A stretch of DNA of 64,000 bases from contig JBBCBC010000056.1 of NCBI GenBank assembly GCA_037126765.1, forward strand, positions 310,001 through 374,000, in the 5' to 3' direction. Position 1 is the first letter of the stretch. Each line of letters starts with the position of its first letter. This document shows, piece by piece, positions 47,091 to 58,500 of this stretch. The notes below the pieces were generated by a model. The model worked only from the letters and a program-made list of their open reading frames with translations, ran no database searches and was not told the origin of the DNA. The translations under genes and the position numbers were made by a program. The stretch is from Stenogyne calaminthoides (taxonomy: Eukaryota; Streptophyta; Magnoliopsida; Lamiales; Lamiaceae).

Positions 47091-48945
47091 TGTTGGGGTT
47101 ATACTGGAAAGTATGCTTTTACTTTGTATAACAAAACCTAATTTACTTCTTATTTATTTGAAATAAATTATTTATCACTGATGCTTTAAATATCATTGAA
47201 TGTTACATATATTTACTGCATAATTGTTTAATAAACAATACGTGTTACATTGTAGTTAATTTAGTGATACCATATCACAGAAGATTAAATTAACAGTCCC
47301 TTGTAAACTAAAAGTACGCTGTTCACGACCTAGATGGAAATGAACAATCCATCGTGAAAGGTTGAAGTGTAAGGCTCAGATTGACTTGTCTTGACCAAGA
47401 GATTACACTAATGCATGACTGATGCACTGAATAGGACCTACAGGAGGATAAATTCTTCAGCACTGAATTAGGAAGAATTAGACCTCAGTGGTTCGTTATT
47501 TCTTAATCTTCGTCCCTTAAATTGGATCGTGTGTGGTTAGTGATTATTGCTTTGACTTATGACGGGTAGAGAATCAATGAGATTCAATACTTTATATCTT
47601 GGGAAATATTACTGGTCACATGCGATTGCTAAGATTTAATCTTAAGAATCGTGTCTTGATAGCACGCTTCGTTTGATTTGCCCCCTTGGGAGGTTCATAA
47701 GATTTATCATACCAAATCTTGCAAGTGGAATTAGTTTCCGGTATGGATAATAATGTTGAACCGTTCCTTGACCAAGGACAAAAGATATTAATTAAAGGAA
47801 AGCTATTTCAGTGGCTTGAATTAATTAATGGGCTGGATAATCTTAAACACGGGAAATAATAATCGGGAGCCATATTAACAGTAATATGGGTTAAGATGGT
47901 TAGTGAAATATTAATTATGTAGTGGGATTAATTAATATTTATGGGCTTGAATAATATTGTGGCTCAATATTAGATATTCAAAGTCCATTAGAATGTCCAA
48001 TCTTAATTCTCCTAAAGGCCCCTCAAGTGGCCCAAACATAAAGACCAATAACTGAAAAAAGGTGTTTTAAATTAAATAAAATATTGTTGCCTATTTTTCC
48101 TAAAATTTTCGAAAATAAATAAATAAAGAGGGAGAAAGATTTTCTTTGAATTTTGTTATGGAATGAGGATAAGTATTCTTGGAATGCAAGTTTATCTCAT
48201 TAAATTCAAGAAATCTCCCACTTGGCTATTTATTTTGTATTTTTTGAAAATAATGAAAAAATAAGGAAGGAAAGATTTTCTTGATTTTCTTGAAAAGATA
48301 TTATGGAAAATATGTATTCTTGGAATACAAGAATATATCATAAAATTCAAGAAAATCCAAATCTTGGATTCTTACTCCTTATTATTTTCGAAAATACCAT
48401 AACAAGAGGAGTTGGGATTTTTGTGGAATATTTTAAATATGGAGAAAAGAATATATTGGATATATTCAAGATTTCTTGGAGATCAAGAAAAAGATATTCC
48501 CATCTTATTCATGCACAAATTTTCGACCAACACCCACTCTATAAATAGGGGATGAATTTTTCATCCCCAGTGCAATTCCATGTGTTGGAAAAATTAGAAA
48601 TCCACAAAGGTGGTGCAACATAATTTTATTTTTCCTTTTGTTAAATTGTTCGTGAGTTCCTACCACCGGATTGTTGAACAAGGATAAGGGAATACTTGAG
48701 AAGGCTTTTTGGTGTGTTCGTGTGAACGGGATCCATCTTCTCAACGGTTGTCACTCCGAGAGGTTAGTTCACGTAAACCCGTAGTATTTCTGCATGGTTT
48801 TATGTGAACTGTTTATATGCATGATTGATTGTTGAATTATTATTTGAATTAATATAGGATTAATTCATGCTAGTAATAATTGTTAGAATTAAATTTGTAT
48901 TTAAATATTCAACCCGAATAGATCCGAGCAATTAATTCCCCAACA
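47091..48945 (+). repeat. Copia E 3' LTR
   Basis: TGTTGGGGTTATACTGG to ATTAATTCCCCAACA, 1,855 bp, followed by AACTG. It retains the roughly 165-base block missing from the 5' LTR. Contains a TATA box TATAAATAG near 48,541. Confidence 0.94.
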
Positions 48946-48950
48946 AACTG

Positions 48951-50150
48951 ATCCTTGTCCTTTATTATTCGTCGGGGCTTGGGTAGCATGTCCCGATCCT
49001 TGATCTGATTGTACACCATCTCAGGTAAGACGACAAGCACACCTTGGAGTGCATGTGCTTCGGCTCCTTCATCGAAAGGTTTGAAGGAGCCTGGGGGTTT
49101 GTAACCCCCCCCCCTCAGTGATTGCCTTTTTGTTGGCGACCATCTTTCTGGTCACCCCTTCCTGCCCAGCACGAGACTAGACGAGCAACTCCTGCATGGT
49201 TATGATTTTTGTCACCCACTCGCGGAACTCAGCATATGTGTTCGACCAATCTTGGTGCATGGCCTTCCACATGTCTGTATTGAGGGTGAGGCCCCCAACC
49301 ACGATGAGGATTTTGGCATCCTCTTCCATGGGGGCCCCGTCAAATAGACATTTATCGAATCTTTCCACATACGTCCGGTCAGACTCGCCCTTCATTTGTG
49401 AAAAGTGTGCTAGCCTCTACCTTGGAGCCTGGCGAGCACACATCGATGAGAAGTGGGACAAGAATTTCTGTCCCAGTTGTGTGAAGGATGTGATTGATGC
49501 GGCCGGCAGGGTTGAGAACCACCTGTGCGCCCGATCGCCCAGAGTCATGGGAAAAGACCGGCACTGAGTCGCATCGGTGGCACCCACGCCGAACATGAAG
49601 TCCGAGTATTTACTGAGGTGGACATGCGGGCCAAATTACGCGTTGAACATCGGGATGGGTGGATGTTTTTTTGCCACCTTCTCCTGAATTTCGGCGGACA
49701 TGATCGTCGGGGAGAGCGGCGAGCATGGCATGCGGCCTGCCTGCGACAACCATTTAGTTACTGCCAAGTTAGCTTGTAGGCTCTCAATAGCCCTCTGCAT
49801 TTCCGCAAATTTCACAGAGTTGACGGACCCAGAGTGGGGCTGGGTCCACCATGAGGACTCTAATGGTCATGCTCATGGTGGGACAGTCCCCTTTTGTGTT
49901 CGCCACTGATCTTCTAGGCGATGGTGGATGGACAATTTTGTCCCCACCGATTTTTCTGGCTCTTGCCTCTTTTCTTGATATAGGCGAGCACGAGAAGCTG
50001 AGTGGGCTTGTGTGTTTGCCCGTTGTTCCTTCTCGGGATCCTGACGCCGGTGATCACCGAGTCGTTCCTTTGCCAACAACTTTAAACGTGCAAACACCGA
50101 GACCCTTGTGGTTGTTCACCCTCCGACTAATTATTGACTTATTTGTCGGT
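48951..50150 (-). pseudogene. Gypsy gag, N-terminal and central part
   Basis: The minus strand carries FPMTLGDRAHRWFSTLP, AASITSFTQLGQKFLSHFSS, then MKGESDRTYVERFDKCLF (from 49,395) and GGLTLNTDMWKAMHQDW. This is the retrotransposon gag domain of plant Ty3/gypsy elements. A charged N-terminal region is open at 49,873-50,097. Frameshifts and a stop near 49,410 break it. It resumes beyond copia E at 30,714. Confidence 0.82.
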
Positions 50151-50873
50151 TCATTTTTCGGCGGTCCTTTTTTTTACCTGCTCGTTATCAAGAGTATGCG
50201 AGCGACGATCGTCATCAAGAGTATGCGAGCGACGATCGTCATCATTAGGGTCTTTTTGTTTGACCAGCTCTTTTTCAGCCCGTTCTTTCTGGGCTCTCAG
50301 TAAGAATGTGATGGCCCTTGTTGTGGCCACCGGGTCGTTCGCGATGTCTTCCAGATTCAGATCTTCCTGAGGCTGATGTTGAGCCTTATCTTGGGTGCGA
50401 AATCAGCTCTGTCCCGATTTCTGGGTTTGAGTATTTCTTGACTGAGGCATTATATTTCTTTTTTCTGCCTGATTTTTTGGATAGTGTTTTGATTGGTTAT
50501 TTGTGTTCGTTGGATACCCTCATTTTTTTCGACGGTCCTTCTTTTGACCTGCTCGTTATCAAGAGTATGCGAGCGACGGTCGTCACCATCAGGGTCTTTT
50601 TATTTGACCAGCTCTTTTTCAGCCCGTTCTTTCTGGGCTCTCAGTAAGAACGTGATGGCCCTTGTTGTGGCCGTTGGGTCGTTCGCGATATCTTCCAGAT
50701 TCAGATCTTCCTAAGGCTGATGTTGAGCCTCATCTTGGGTGCGAAATCGACTCTGTCCCAATTTCTGGGTTTGAGTATTTCTTGACTGAGGCATTATATT
50801 TTTTTTTCTGTGATTGTTTTGATTGGTTATTTCTATTGTTTTGATTGGTTATTTGTGTTTGTTGGATATCCTC
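50151..50873 (-). repeat. About 369-bp tandem duplication in the gypsy leader/gag N-terminus
   Basis: Two copies start near 50,151 (TCATTTTTCGGCGGTCC) and 50,520 (TCATTTTTTTCGACGGTCC) and share most of their length, including GACCAGCTCTTTTTCAGCCC and CTTCCAGATTCAGATCTTCC. Copy 1 has a further 27-bp internal duplication at 50,187-50,240 (AAGAGTATGCGAGCGACG core). Copies differ by scattered substitutions, so the duplication is old. Confidence 0.85.
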
Positions 50874-50885
50874 CTTCTAGCGCCA
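50870..50885 (-). promoter_or_regulatory. Gypsy primer binding site
   Basis: The minus strand reads TGGCGCTAGAAGGAGG two bases inside the LTR end. It begins TGG (complement of CCA) and is of the TGGCGC class used by many plant Tat/Athila gypsy elements. It fixes the right LTR as the 5' LTR. I cannot name the tRNA with certainty. Confidence 0.78.
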
Positions 50886-50887
50886 AT

Positions 50888-51773
50888 TGTTGTTAGTCGT
50901 CTTACGTGTTAATATGATGTGGCTTATGTGTACAACTTAACAAACAAATTTGATGATGTGCCGAGCACAATGTATATGTGGTGAGCACAAATGTATTGTG
51001 AAGTGGAGAGCAAGTATAAGAGTAGTGAGTGGGAAATTTCTGAACCTTTTATTTGACCTCTGAGGGTTTATTTATACTGATTTGGCAAGCATGTGCTGCC
51101 TTGGCAAGCACGAGTTGGCCCTTTCTTGTCTAACAAGATTACATGTGGTAGTGACATGTGTATCATTGAGCTTCCCTGGTCGACATCTGTCTTTGCTTGC
51201 TTGTGAAGTCTTCGACTTGTCATCTAGGTGGTATCTGCTTAGTAGGTGATTTGGTCCTTTTGTTCGTCACTATGAGCTTGTCTTTGTGGACCCATTCTGC
51301 TCGCCCTGGGTGTGCGGCCACAGCCCGGTTGCGGTGTGATCCTTGCTTCGTGCTCGCCCGGTTGGGCGAGCAGATCTTCCATTCTCTGCTTTGCATGGGG
51401 CAGATGGTAGGACTGACTTATTGTCATAAGTGAATTAGGAGGCAAATAATTTGCCTATGATGGCGCTATCCCTTACTATCACTGTGTTCACCTCCTGTTC
51501 ATCATCTTTTCTGCTCGGCCTAGGCTCGTGCTCGCCGGACTTGGCAAGCACGCTATTAGTTATTGGGCGAACACAATCTTCGGTGGTGAGGGGGCCCATG
51601 ATTGCCCCTTGAGTGTGCTCGGGGGCGTACACCTGACGAGAACGGATAGGCGAGCCGGGTGCCTGCCTAGCTGGCGAATACCCGTTTTGTGAGGTTCACG
51701 CGCGTAACCCATTAATTGGTCCACGTGGCGTCGGGCGAACACATGACCTCTTGATCTTTGACCGAGTACAACA
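50888..51773 (-). repeat. Gypsy 5' LTR
   Basis: On the plus strand it runs TGTTGTTAGTCGTC to GAGTACAACA, 886 bp; an alternative inner edge is 50,891. The right end matches the sequence at 1-53. A minus-strand TATA box GTATAAATAAA lies near 51,067-51,077. The right flank is CATAT (51,774-51,778), one half of an unseen duplication. Confidence 0.85.
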
Positions 51774-52148
51774 CATATAAAGCAACAAAATATTCTATAA
51801 AATTGTTAATGTATTAGACAATTAATATAGAAAATACATAGACACTAAATGTAATTAGTATTATACAAAACGTCATCTAAGTTAACAGCTGGTATCATTT
51901 GTTATTGTAAACTTTAAATTATATATTGTAATTTAAATTTTTTTGTAATGTATTTAAGATTTGATCTCATTTTTTATTGTAAACTTAAAATTTTATACTA
52001 TAAATATTTTTATATGAAATGTATTTGTAATTGTATATAGTGTCTATTTATCAAGGTTCCGTTTGTCACTAAAAGACAAAATAAAAAATCAAAATTCAGT
52101 GACAAAAGGTCAGTGCAGCGAACAATTTTCAATTTCCTAGTTGACGGC
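51774..52148. other. AT-rich flank without recognized genes
   Basis: Outside the gypsy element. Mostly A/T with no ORF over 50 codons, no LTR ends and no clear repeats. Could be old intergenic DNA or decayed transposons. Confidence 0.6.
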
Positions 52149-52372
52149 TAGGTCTTGTTGCACCAGGGTGCACCGTGCACTCATAGTATATTTTAGAAAC
52201 GTGCAGTTTGTTATGCTAAAAAGTGCGACTTATTTACATAGAAAAGTGTAACTGTTAATATGGGAACATATTCTGTTTGAAATAGTTGCACGTTCATATT
52301 TTGTATAGTTGCACGCTTCTAAAATGCACTATGAGTGTACGGTGCACCGAGGTACACATGAGACCCACTCCT
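52149..52372. mobile_element. MITE with long imperfect terminal inverted repeats
   Basis: The left arm GGTGCACCGTGCACTCATAG followed by TTTTAGAAACGTGCA (52,151-52,205) pairs with the right arm CACTATGAGTGTACGGTGCA preceded by TGCACGCTTCTAAAA (52,310-52,367). The roughly 100-base centre is AT-rich and noncoding. Both ends lie next to CTAGG. A non-autonomous DNA element is the simplest reading; the superfamily is uncertain. Confidence 0.75.
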
Positions 52373-52851
52373 AGGTGACACGTTGTAGTTTTCCACTAGT
52401 TAACATAAATTTTATTTATATAAATTTTAGTTTTTCATTTTTAAGATATTATTATTTATATAAAAAAAAAGAAAACATTATATTAAAATTCTTAACTTTT
52501 TTCTCTTCAAATAGAAATCAATATTGATATATTTTGAATTATAATCTCATATTCTCTATTTTTTCTTCTAGTTATTTCTCCTAATTTTTTTTTTCATTTT
52601 CTACAAAAATTAATACAAATTGAATATTTAAATATAATAAAAATTGATTATAAATGATATGTAATTATTATTATTAAATAATAAAAAATTAAATTAACTT
52701 AGATTGGGTTAAGTAATTGATAAAGTGTGAAAAAGATAGATTAAATTGAATCATAGGTTCTGTATGTGGAAGAGAAAAATGAATTATTTATTAAAACATT
52801 GTGTTGTAAGAGATTGTTGATAAAGAGGGTCTAAATATACAAAGGGAAAAT
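52373..52851. other. AT-rich DNA without recognized features
   Basis: Runs of A and T with no meaningful ORF and no repeat that I can identify. Confidence 0.6.
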
Positions 52852-53850
52852 TCGGGGATCCTATGCGGGTCTAATCGGGTCAAACTGATTTTTCTATAAA
52901 ATTCACGCAAAGGAAAAACAACAAACTCACTATGAGGTTTGTGTTACTATAATGACAACCATGTGTTACTGTAATTATAAATATGTATTATTGTAAAGAC
53001 AAATAACACATGCATATTTTTTTCAATACTCATATTTTGTCTGTCAGGTATTGAAAATTATGTTTCTATATACAAAAAAATGTGTTATTGTAAAGAGTAA
53101 GATGTGTTACTATATGAACAATGACAAAAACTCATATGAGACGGTCTCATATGAGATGGTGTACAACCTAGCACAAATCACACCCACCCCTTATAAAGTG
53201 TTAAAGCGTCAATGCCCAACTTATGCCCCGTCTCACCATGAGACGGTCTTATGTAAGTGTGCCTCATAAACAAAACGACACTCCGTCTATTTCATCTACT
53301 TCCCTCTATTTTTTGTTGACAAAAACTCATATGAGACGGGGTACAAATTAACTCATATCAAAATTCACCCCTTCCAAAGTGTTAGAGCGTCATGCCCAAA
53401 TTATACACCGTCTCACCGTGAGACCGTCTCACACAAGTATGCCTCTTTTTTGTTTGCTTCTCCTTCGAACATGTGGCCAATTGTCTTAAGTGAATGCCCA
53501 AACCACCAAATTACATCATTAAATTAGTAAAAATATATTTTTTCCTCATCATCACGTAGTAACACATAATTGTTCTTACAGTAACACATACTTGTATTTA
53601 TAGTAACACAGACTAGGAGTGTTTTCTTGTTTTGCCTCTGCGCGAATTTTTTGAATTAGCAAAAATAAATAAATAAAATATTCTCCATCATCACATAGTA
53701 ACATATAGTTGTCCTTACAGTAACACATATTTGTCTCTATAGTAACCTAGACTGGGAGCAAGTTTTTCTATTTTACCTTTGCGGGAATTTTTAAAAAATA
53801 TCCGCTTAATCTGGTTCGACCTGCCCAGAATCGCGAATTTTCAACACCAT
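52852..53850. mobile_element. Roughly 1-kb non-autonomous element with long inverted repeats
   Basis: The left arm (about 52,852-53,005) has TTCACGCAAAGG and then repeated GTGTTACTATAATGACAA-like words. The right arm (about 53,690-53,850) has TAACACATATTTGTCTCTAT and then TTTGCGGGAATTTTT, its inverted form. Part of the right arm is duplicated in tandem at 53,560-53,660. The centre carries two diverged direct repeats with GAGACGGTCTC words (53,113-53,280 and 53,316-53,445). There is no transposase, so it is probably a Mutator-like or similar non-autonomous element. Confidence 0.65.
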
Positions 53851-54022
53851 CCTATTTGAACTAATATTGTACGTGAAATATTTCACATGAAAGCTCCTCT
53901 TAGAATTTTCTTTGTTATTAAATCTATTTATTTGTAAAATTGAGAAGGAGAATTTGAAAATAATACAATAATTAATTCCTAAAGTAAATGTCTAATTGAT
54001 TTAGTCTTAATATGTTACCTTT
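53851..54022. other. Unassigned AT-rich DNA up to the assembly gap
   Basis: 172 bases with no recognizable feature. It could be the far end of the CACTA element, but no CACTA terminus is visible. Confidence 0.5.
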
Positions 54023-54522
54023 NNNNNNNNNNNNNNNNNNNNNNNNNNNNNNNNNNNNNNNNNNNNNNNNNNNNNNNNNNNNNNNNNNNNNNNNNNNNNN
54101 NNNNNNNNNNNNNNNNNNNNNNNNNNNNNNNNNNNNNNNNNNNNNNNNNNNNNNNNNNNNNNNNNNNNNNNNNNNNNNNNNNNNNNNNNNNNNNNNNNNN
54201 NNNNNNNNNNNNNNNNNNNNNNNNNNNNNNNNNNNNNNNNNNNNNNNNNNNNNNNNNNNNNNNNNNNNNNNNNNNNNNNNNNNNNNNNNNNNNNNNNNNN
54301 NNNNNNNNNNNNNNNNNNNNNNNNNNNNNNNNNNNNNNNNNNNNNNNNNNNNNNNNNNNNNNNNNNNNNNNNNNNNNNNNNNNNNNNNNNNNNNNNNNNN
54401 NNNNNNNNNNNNNNNNNNNNNNNNNNNNNNNNNNNNNNNNNNNNNNNNNNNNNNNNNNNNNNNNNNNNNNNNNNNNNNNNNNNNNNNNNNNNNNNNNNNN
54501 NNNNNNNNNNNNNNNNNNNNNN
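54023..54522. other. Assembly gap of exactly 500 N
   Basis: A run of exactly 500 N, a conventional scaffold spacer, so true size is unknown. It removes the 3' part of the Transposase_24-like gene and possibly one end of the CACTA element. Confidence 0.98.
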
Positions 54523-55413
54523 TCATTTAAATGTCTATCGATTTGTGGTGGTGTAAAAACTACTTACAAATTCATACGCAACATCTATCGCTCCTTTTGA
54601 TCCTCCATGATGCATTGATTTTCTGGATGCATGATTTTTGCGGCACTGTTCGCTTTTTGCTTTGACTTCAGGCAGGTCCCAGTAGTCTTTCAATGCATCC
54701 CATACATTTGTATCCCATGGGAACACCTTTCCCTTTTTACGGTGTAGGGTCTTCCAGTTGTTGAGAAGATCCAAATACTGTGTGGCAGCCCTCCGCATAA
54801 ACAGATCTTTGATCTGCCTTGTATCCTCTCTCTGTACATCCTAGGTGACATCCCTCTAACAAAAAAATGAACATTAAACGTTGATTAATTATAAGTAACA
54901 ATATAATGAACGAGCTACTTAAATTAATCAAACGAATGCATACCTGGAATGTTTTCCACCACCTGTTTTTCCGCTCATCAGTAACCTTTGCCCACGTGAA
55001 TCCCCCCAACTCCATATTTCAGGACATTATGTTCCTAATGATCCTCGAACATTTATTCGAAGGATACAACCTGTAAAATTAAAAGGGTGTTACAAACGTA
55101 TATATATGATATATAAATAAAAGACAAAGTGTAGTATAACATACTTCTTATTCCACACTTGTATGTGTAATCGGATCTCTGGTGGAACATGATTGGCGAG
55201 TTCCTCCGTGTCAATCTCCTCATTTCTAGAAGAATCATCATCTAAACCATCAGTTGATTATTCATTATCACGCTCATCATCACTTGTCGTATCGGGTATC
55301 GGTACCCGATTCTGCTCTTCATCTTCATTATTATCACGGGAGTTCGACCCAGATCCACTGGATCTCCCGAATAATCTGGAAATCTTCTTTGTAATACCCC
55401 TGTCGCCTGCCAT
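54523..55413 (-). pseudogene. Transposase_24-type (Ptta/En/Spm) gene, truncated by the gap
   Basis: The start at 55,413 reads MAGDRGITKKISRLFGR, followed by an acidic region with a TAA stop near 55,257. Then come PPEIRLHIQVWNK, a likely intron (about 55,072-55,149), IRNIMS and GGFTWAKVTDERKNRWWKTF, a second likely intron (about 54,857-54,943), and RAATQYLDLLNNWK through SEQCRKNHASRKSMHHGG. The exon ends at a canonical donor GTAAGT at 54,567 and the rest falls in the gap. The family accompanies the TNP2 transposase in plant CACTA elements and probably has the TNPA-like DNA-binding role. Another stop lies near 54,841. Confidence 0.8.
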
Positions 55414-55573
55414 CTGTAACATTAATTAAAACAACGTGAAATTTCACAACATATATATAGATAATAATTAATTAAAACAACTCATTTCACAACATATATA
55501 TATCTATATCATCTTCATTAATTAAAAACAAGCGTACATAACAAAGATATGTATAGATAAAAAATTAGTTTCA

Positions 55574-58500
55574 TCAATCATCTCCATCTTCATCATCATC
55601 ATCATCATCATTGTTGGGATATTTTACTTTTGCTGAATTATGTCAAAACATTATCAACTTGTGTTATTCAAGCCAATCTACAGATAACAAGTTGAGGGGG
55701 AACGAGAGAACAAGTTGAGGGGGAACTCATGGAATCGCATTTAGGTCATTGCGATGAGGCTGATCGAGATCAGATGAGTAGGATGAGTTCCGAATGTTAA
55801 TTGATGAGCTGCAAAATCAGAAGAAGAAAAGCTAAGCCAGCTTGATCGGAAGAAGGAGAGTTACCTGATCAGATGACCAGAGCAGATATGTTGATCGATG
55901 AACATATCGTGACTAGACCAGATGACCGTAAGACATACGAAATGCCGACGGTGATCGTGAGAGCGCATAAGCCGATCGTAACATAACCCACCGTAAGATC
56001 GAAGAGAAGGTTGATGATCAGAAGAAGAGCAGATAAGATCGACGAGATCGACGCGATCGAGATCGATGAGATAACCCGGATGCAACCGACCTAAAATGTT
56101 AAAACCGATGAGCTAACCTCGATATCTTTAATCGATGTTGTATGATTTGATCAGTGAGCCGATCGATTAGACGAGAAGAAATCGATATCGAAAAACCGTA
56201 AATCAAGATACCGCATCAAAGCACTAAATCGAAGACAAGAGTCAAGATCCGAATAAAGAAACACATGCGCATCGATCCGATGTCACCTAGAGATAAGTCA
56301 TCCGTCATGTTCACTGAGAATCAGAACACTACTGATGATCAGATAACCTGAGTGCAAGTGACCTGAGGGTCGATTGTCGAAGTCGAAGAGTCAACTCGCT
56401 TAGTCTCGAGTGTCGAGATGTTCGATCGACAGTCCACCAAGAGAAGTCTGTTGAATCAAAAATCCTGAAGACTCAGAAGAATCTCAAGACTCGAGAGAAC
56501 CCCAAGACTCGTATGATCCTCAAGATTATAGCCGTTAGATTCAGCTTGACGTGGACCAATGAGAGGAAGACAACCAGCCTGAAAATCTGCAAAAGCTACA
56601 GAATAGTATGGATTTGAAAGTGACTTCATCCAACGGTAACATTCAAATCCACACTATAAATACAAGTTCTTCCTTCATTATTAAGTGTGGAAGTGGGAAA
56701 TGCATGAAACATCCATCAAGCCAAATCATCTAGCATTTCCACCATAGAACACTGAGCAAGAAATACACGCATATATTCAAGAGTGTTCTACCCTAGATCT
56801 AAGCACAAATGTAATATCCTAAGCTTAGAGAGATTTTCCCATCCTTAGCATTGAGGCTAAACAAATGTAAGGGAAAATCTCAACCTAGTTGGAAACCAAA
56901 CAAACCTTACCCAAATCAGTTTGATAGGTTAAGTTTGTAGGTGAGTGAGAACTCGTTAAACATCTAAGCAATCCCGAAAGGGAGGGTAGGCAATCCCTTA
57001 GAGAGAGATAAGTCCCGTTTGAGTGAGAACTCAGTAAACATCTAAGCAATCCCGAAAGGGAGGGTAGGCAATCCCGTGAGGGAGATAAGTCCCGTTGGTT
57101 AAGTTGGTGCCCCATGAAGGGAAGAGTGGATGTAGGACGAGTTGTCCGAACCACTATAAAAATCGTGTGTTCTTTACTGCTTTATGTTATTACTTGTCAT
57201 ATGCATTCGACTATAAGCAAAACACATGGTTTAAAAGAAAAATTGGAACCACCATTCCCTCACCCCTGTTTTATATGCATTACAATTGATATTTAACGCA
57301 TTCATGGGTTTTCAAAACGGGACCAACAATCATCATCATCATCATCATCTCCTCCTCCTCTTCCTCCTCCTCCTCAACTAGTGCACCGTTCAAATCTGCC
57401 AAAACGACAGGATCATCATCTATTTGAACATTCATTTGGGATGGTATGTCGTCCTCTTAGAGTGGGGGAAGCTCTGGTCCAGTATTTCTATCAATTTCCA
57501 CTAAGGATCTCGGTTTCGTGGTGCAAACAGCCCACCAATCTCGACCCCACACAGATCTGGGGTACTTGCAATAATAAACTTGACTGGCTTGACTTGCTAG
57601 CACAAATGGATCAAAACGACTGTATCGTCATCTTGGATTAACATCCACGAGCTTATAATTGGGATGTATTCTTGTTCCCACCGGCACAGTTGGATCAAAC
57701 CACTCACACTTGAACAAAATTATTTTTTTATCGGTAAGTCCGGAATATTCCAACACCACTACCTCTTCGAGTATCCCGTAGAAATCATTTTCATTTGAAT
57801 CATAGTTTGTTCCCTTAATACAAACTCCACTGTTCATAGTGGCTTTAGATGCGCCATAAGCTCGTGTGTGAAATTTGAAACCATTCACGTAATATCAGGG
57901 TACACGGTGACACTACTAAGATGACCGCCCGAAAGATCACGTATGGACTCATCCTGAACACGATTTCTCCTCACCTATATATTATTGACGAGATATATAA
58001 TTATTAGAATGTCGATTATATATTTTTATATTATATTATATATATATATATGTATTGATCACTTACAAGTTGATCAAACCACGAAGCGAATTGTTATTGA
58101 AGAAATTCATCTTTTTCAGCATTCGATAGATTCGGTTGAACTGTATGTAATTGCTCGAAAAACACACTGCAATTGTAAATTTCGATGAGAAATTGTGATT
58201 GTAAATACCAATTAATTAATCTCGAATTATTAAAACTTACTTAATATACGGCTCCACCTCCTTGTAATTTAGTAGCACGTACGTATGAGTCGTTCTCTTC
58301 TCCAAGTCTACAATCGGTCTTCTACCCTTCTTTCCAAGTGTACTACCGGGAGGCACAAATATCGAGAGTCTGCCTCCCACTGATTGTGGTACTTCACGAG
58401 GTACATTGCGAGGTCTATTGTGTTGCCTCATCAGCACATGTGCCTCAAAGTAATGGGAACAAAACAATGATGCTTCTTTTGTTAAATAGGCATTTGCAAT

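Larger units (their letters stand above)
30720..48945 (+). mobile_element. Copia E: full-length Ty1/copia element, split by copia F
   Basis: The only plus-strand copia with both LTRs in the window (30,720-32,407 and 47,091-48,945). It has a perfect AACTG target duplication, tRNA-Met PBS, gag, protease, integrase, RT, RNase H and polypurine tract in copia order. Copia F is inserted in the RNase H part at 37,575/46,863. The left LTR is shorter because of an internal deletion near 31,519. Gag has the same lesions as B and F. Confidence 0.95.

Noticed and set aside
49196..50844. Plus-strand ORFs (for example 49,196-49,567 and 49,851-50,303)
   Set aside because: They are antisense to gypsy gag and the leader duplication; gag motifs are on the minus strand.
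53972..54530. Long open frames over the N run
   Set aside because: Artefact of translating ambiguous bases.
57095..57296. Two short plus-strand ORFs
   Set aside because: They fall inside the solo LTR in a block that is conserved as LTR sequence in the solo LTR at 26,966-28,440, not as protein.
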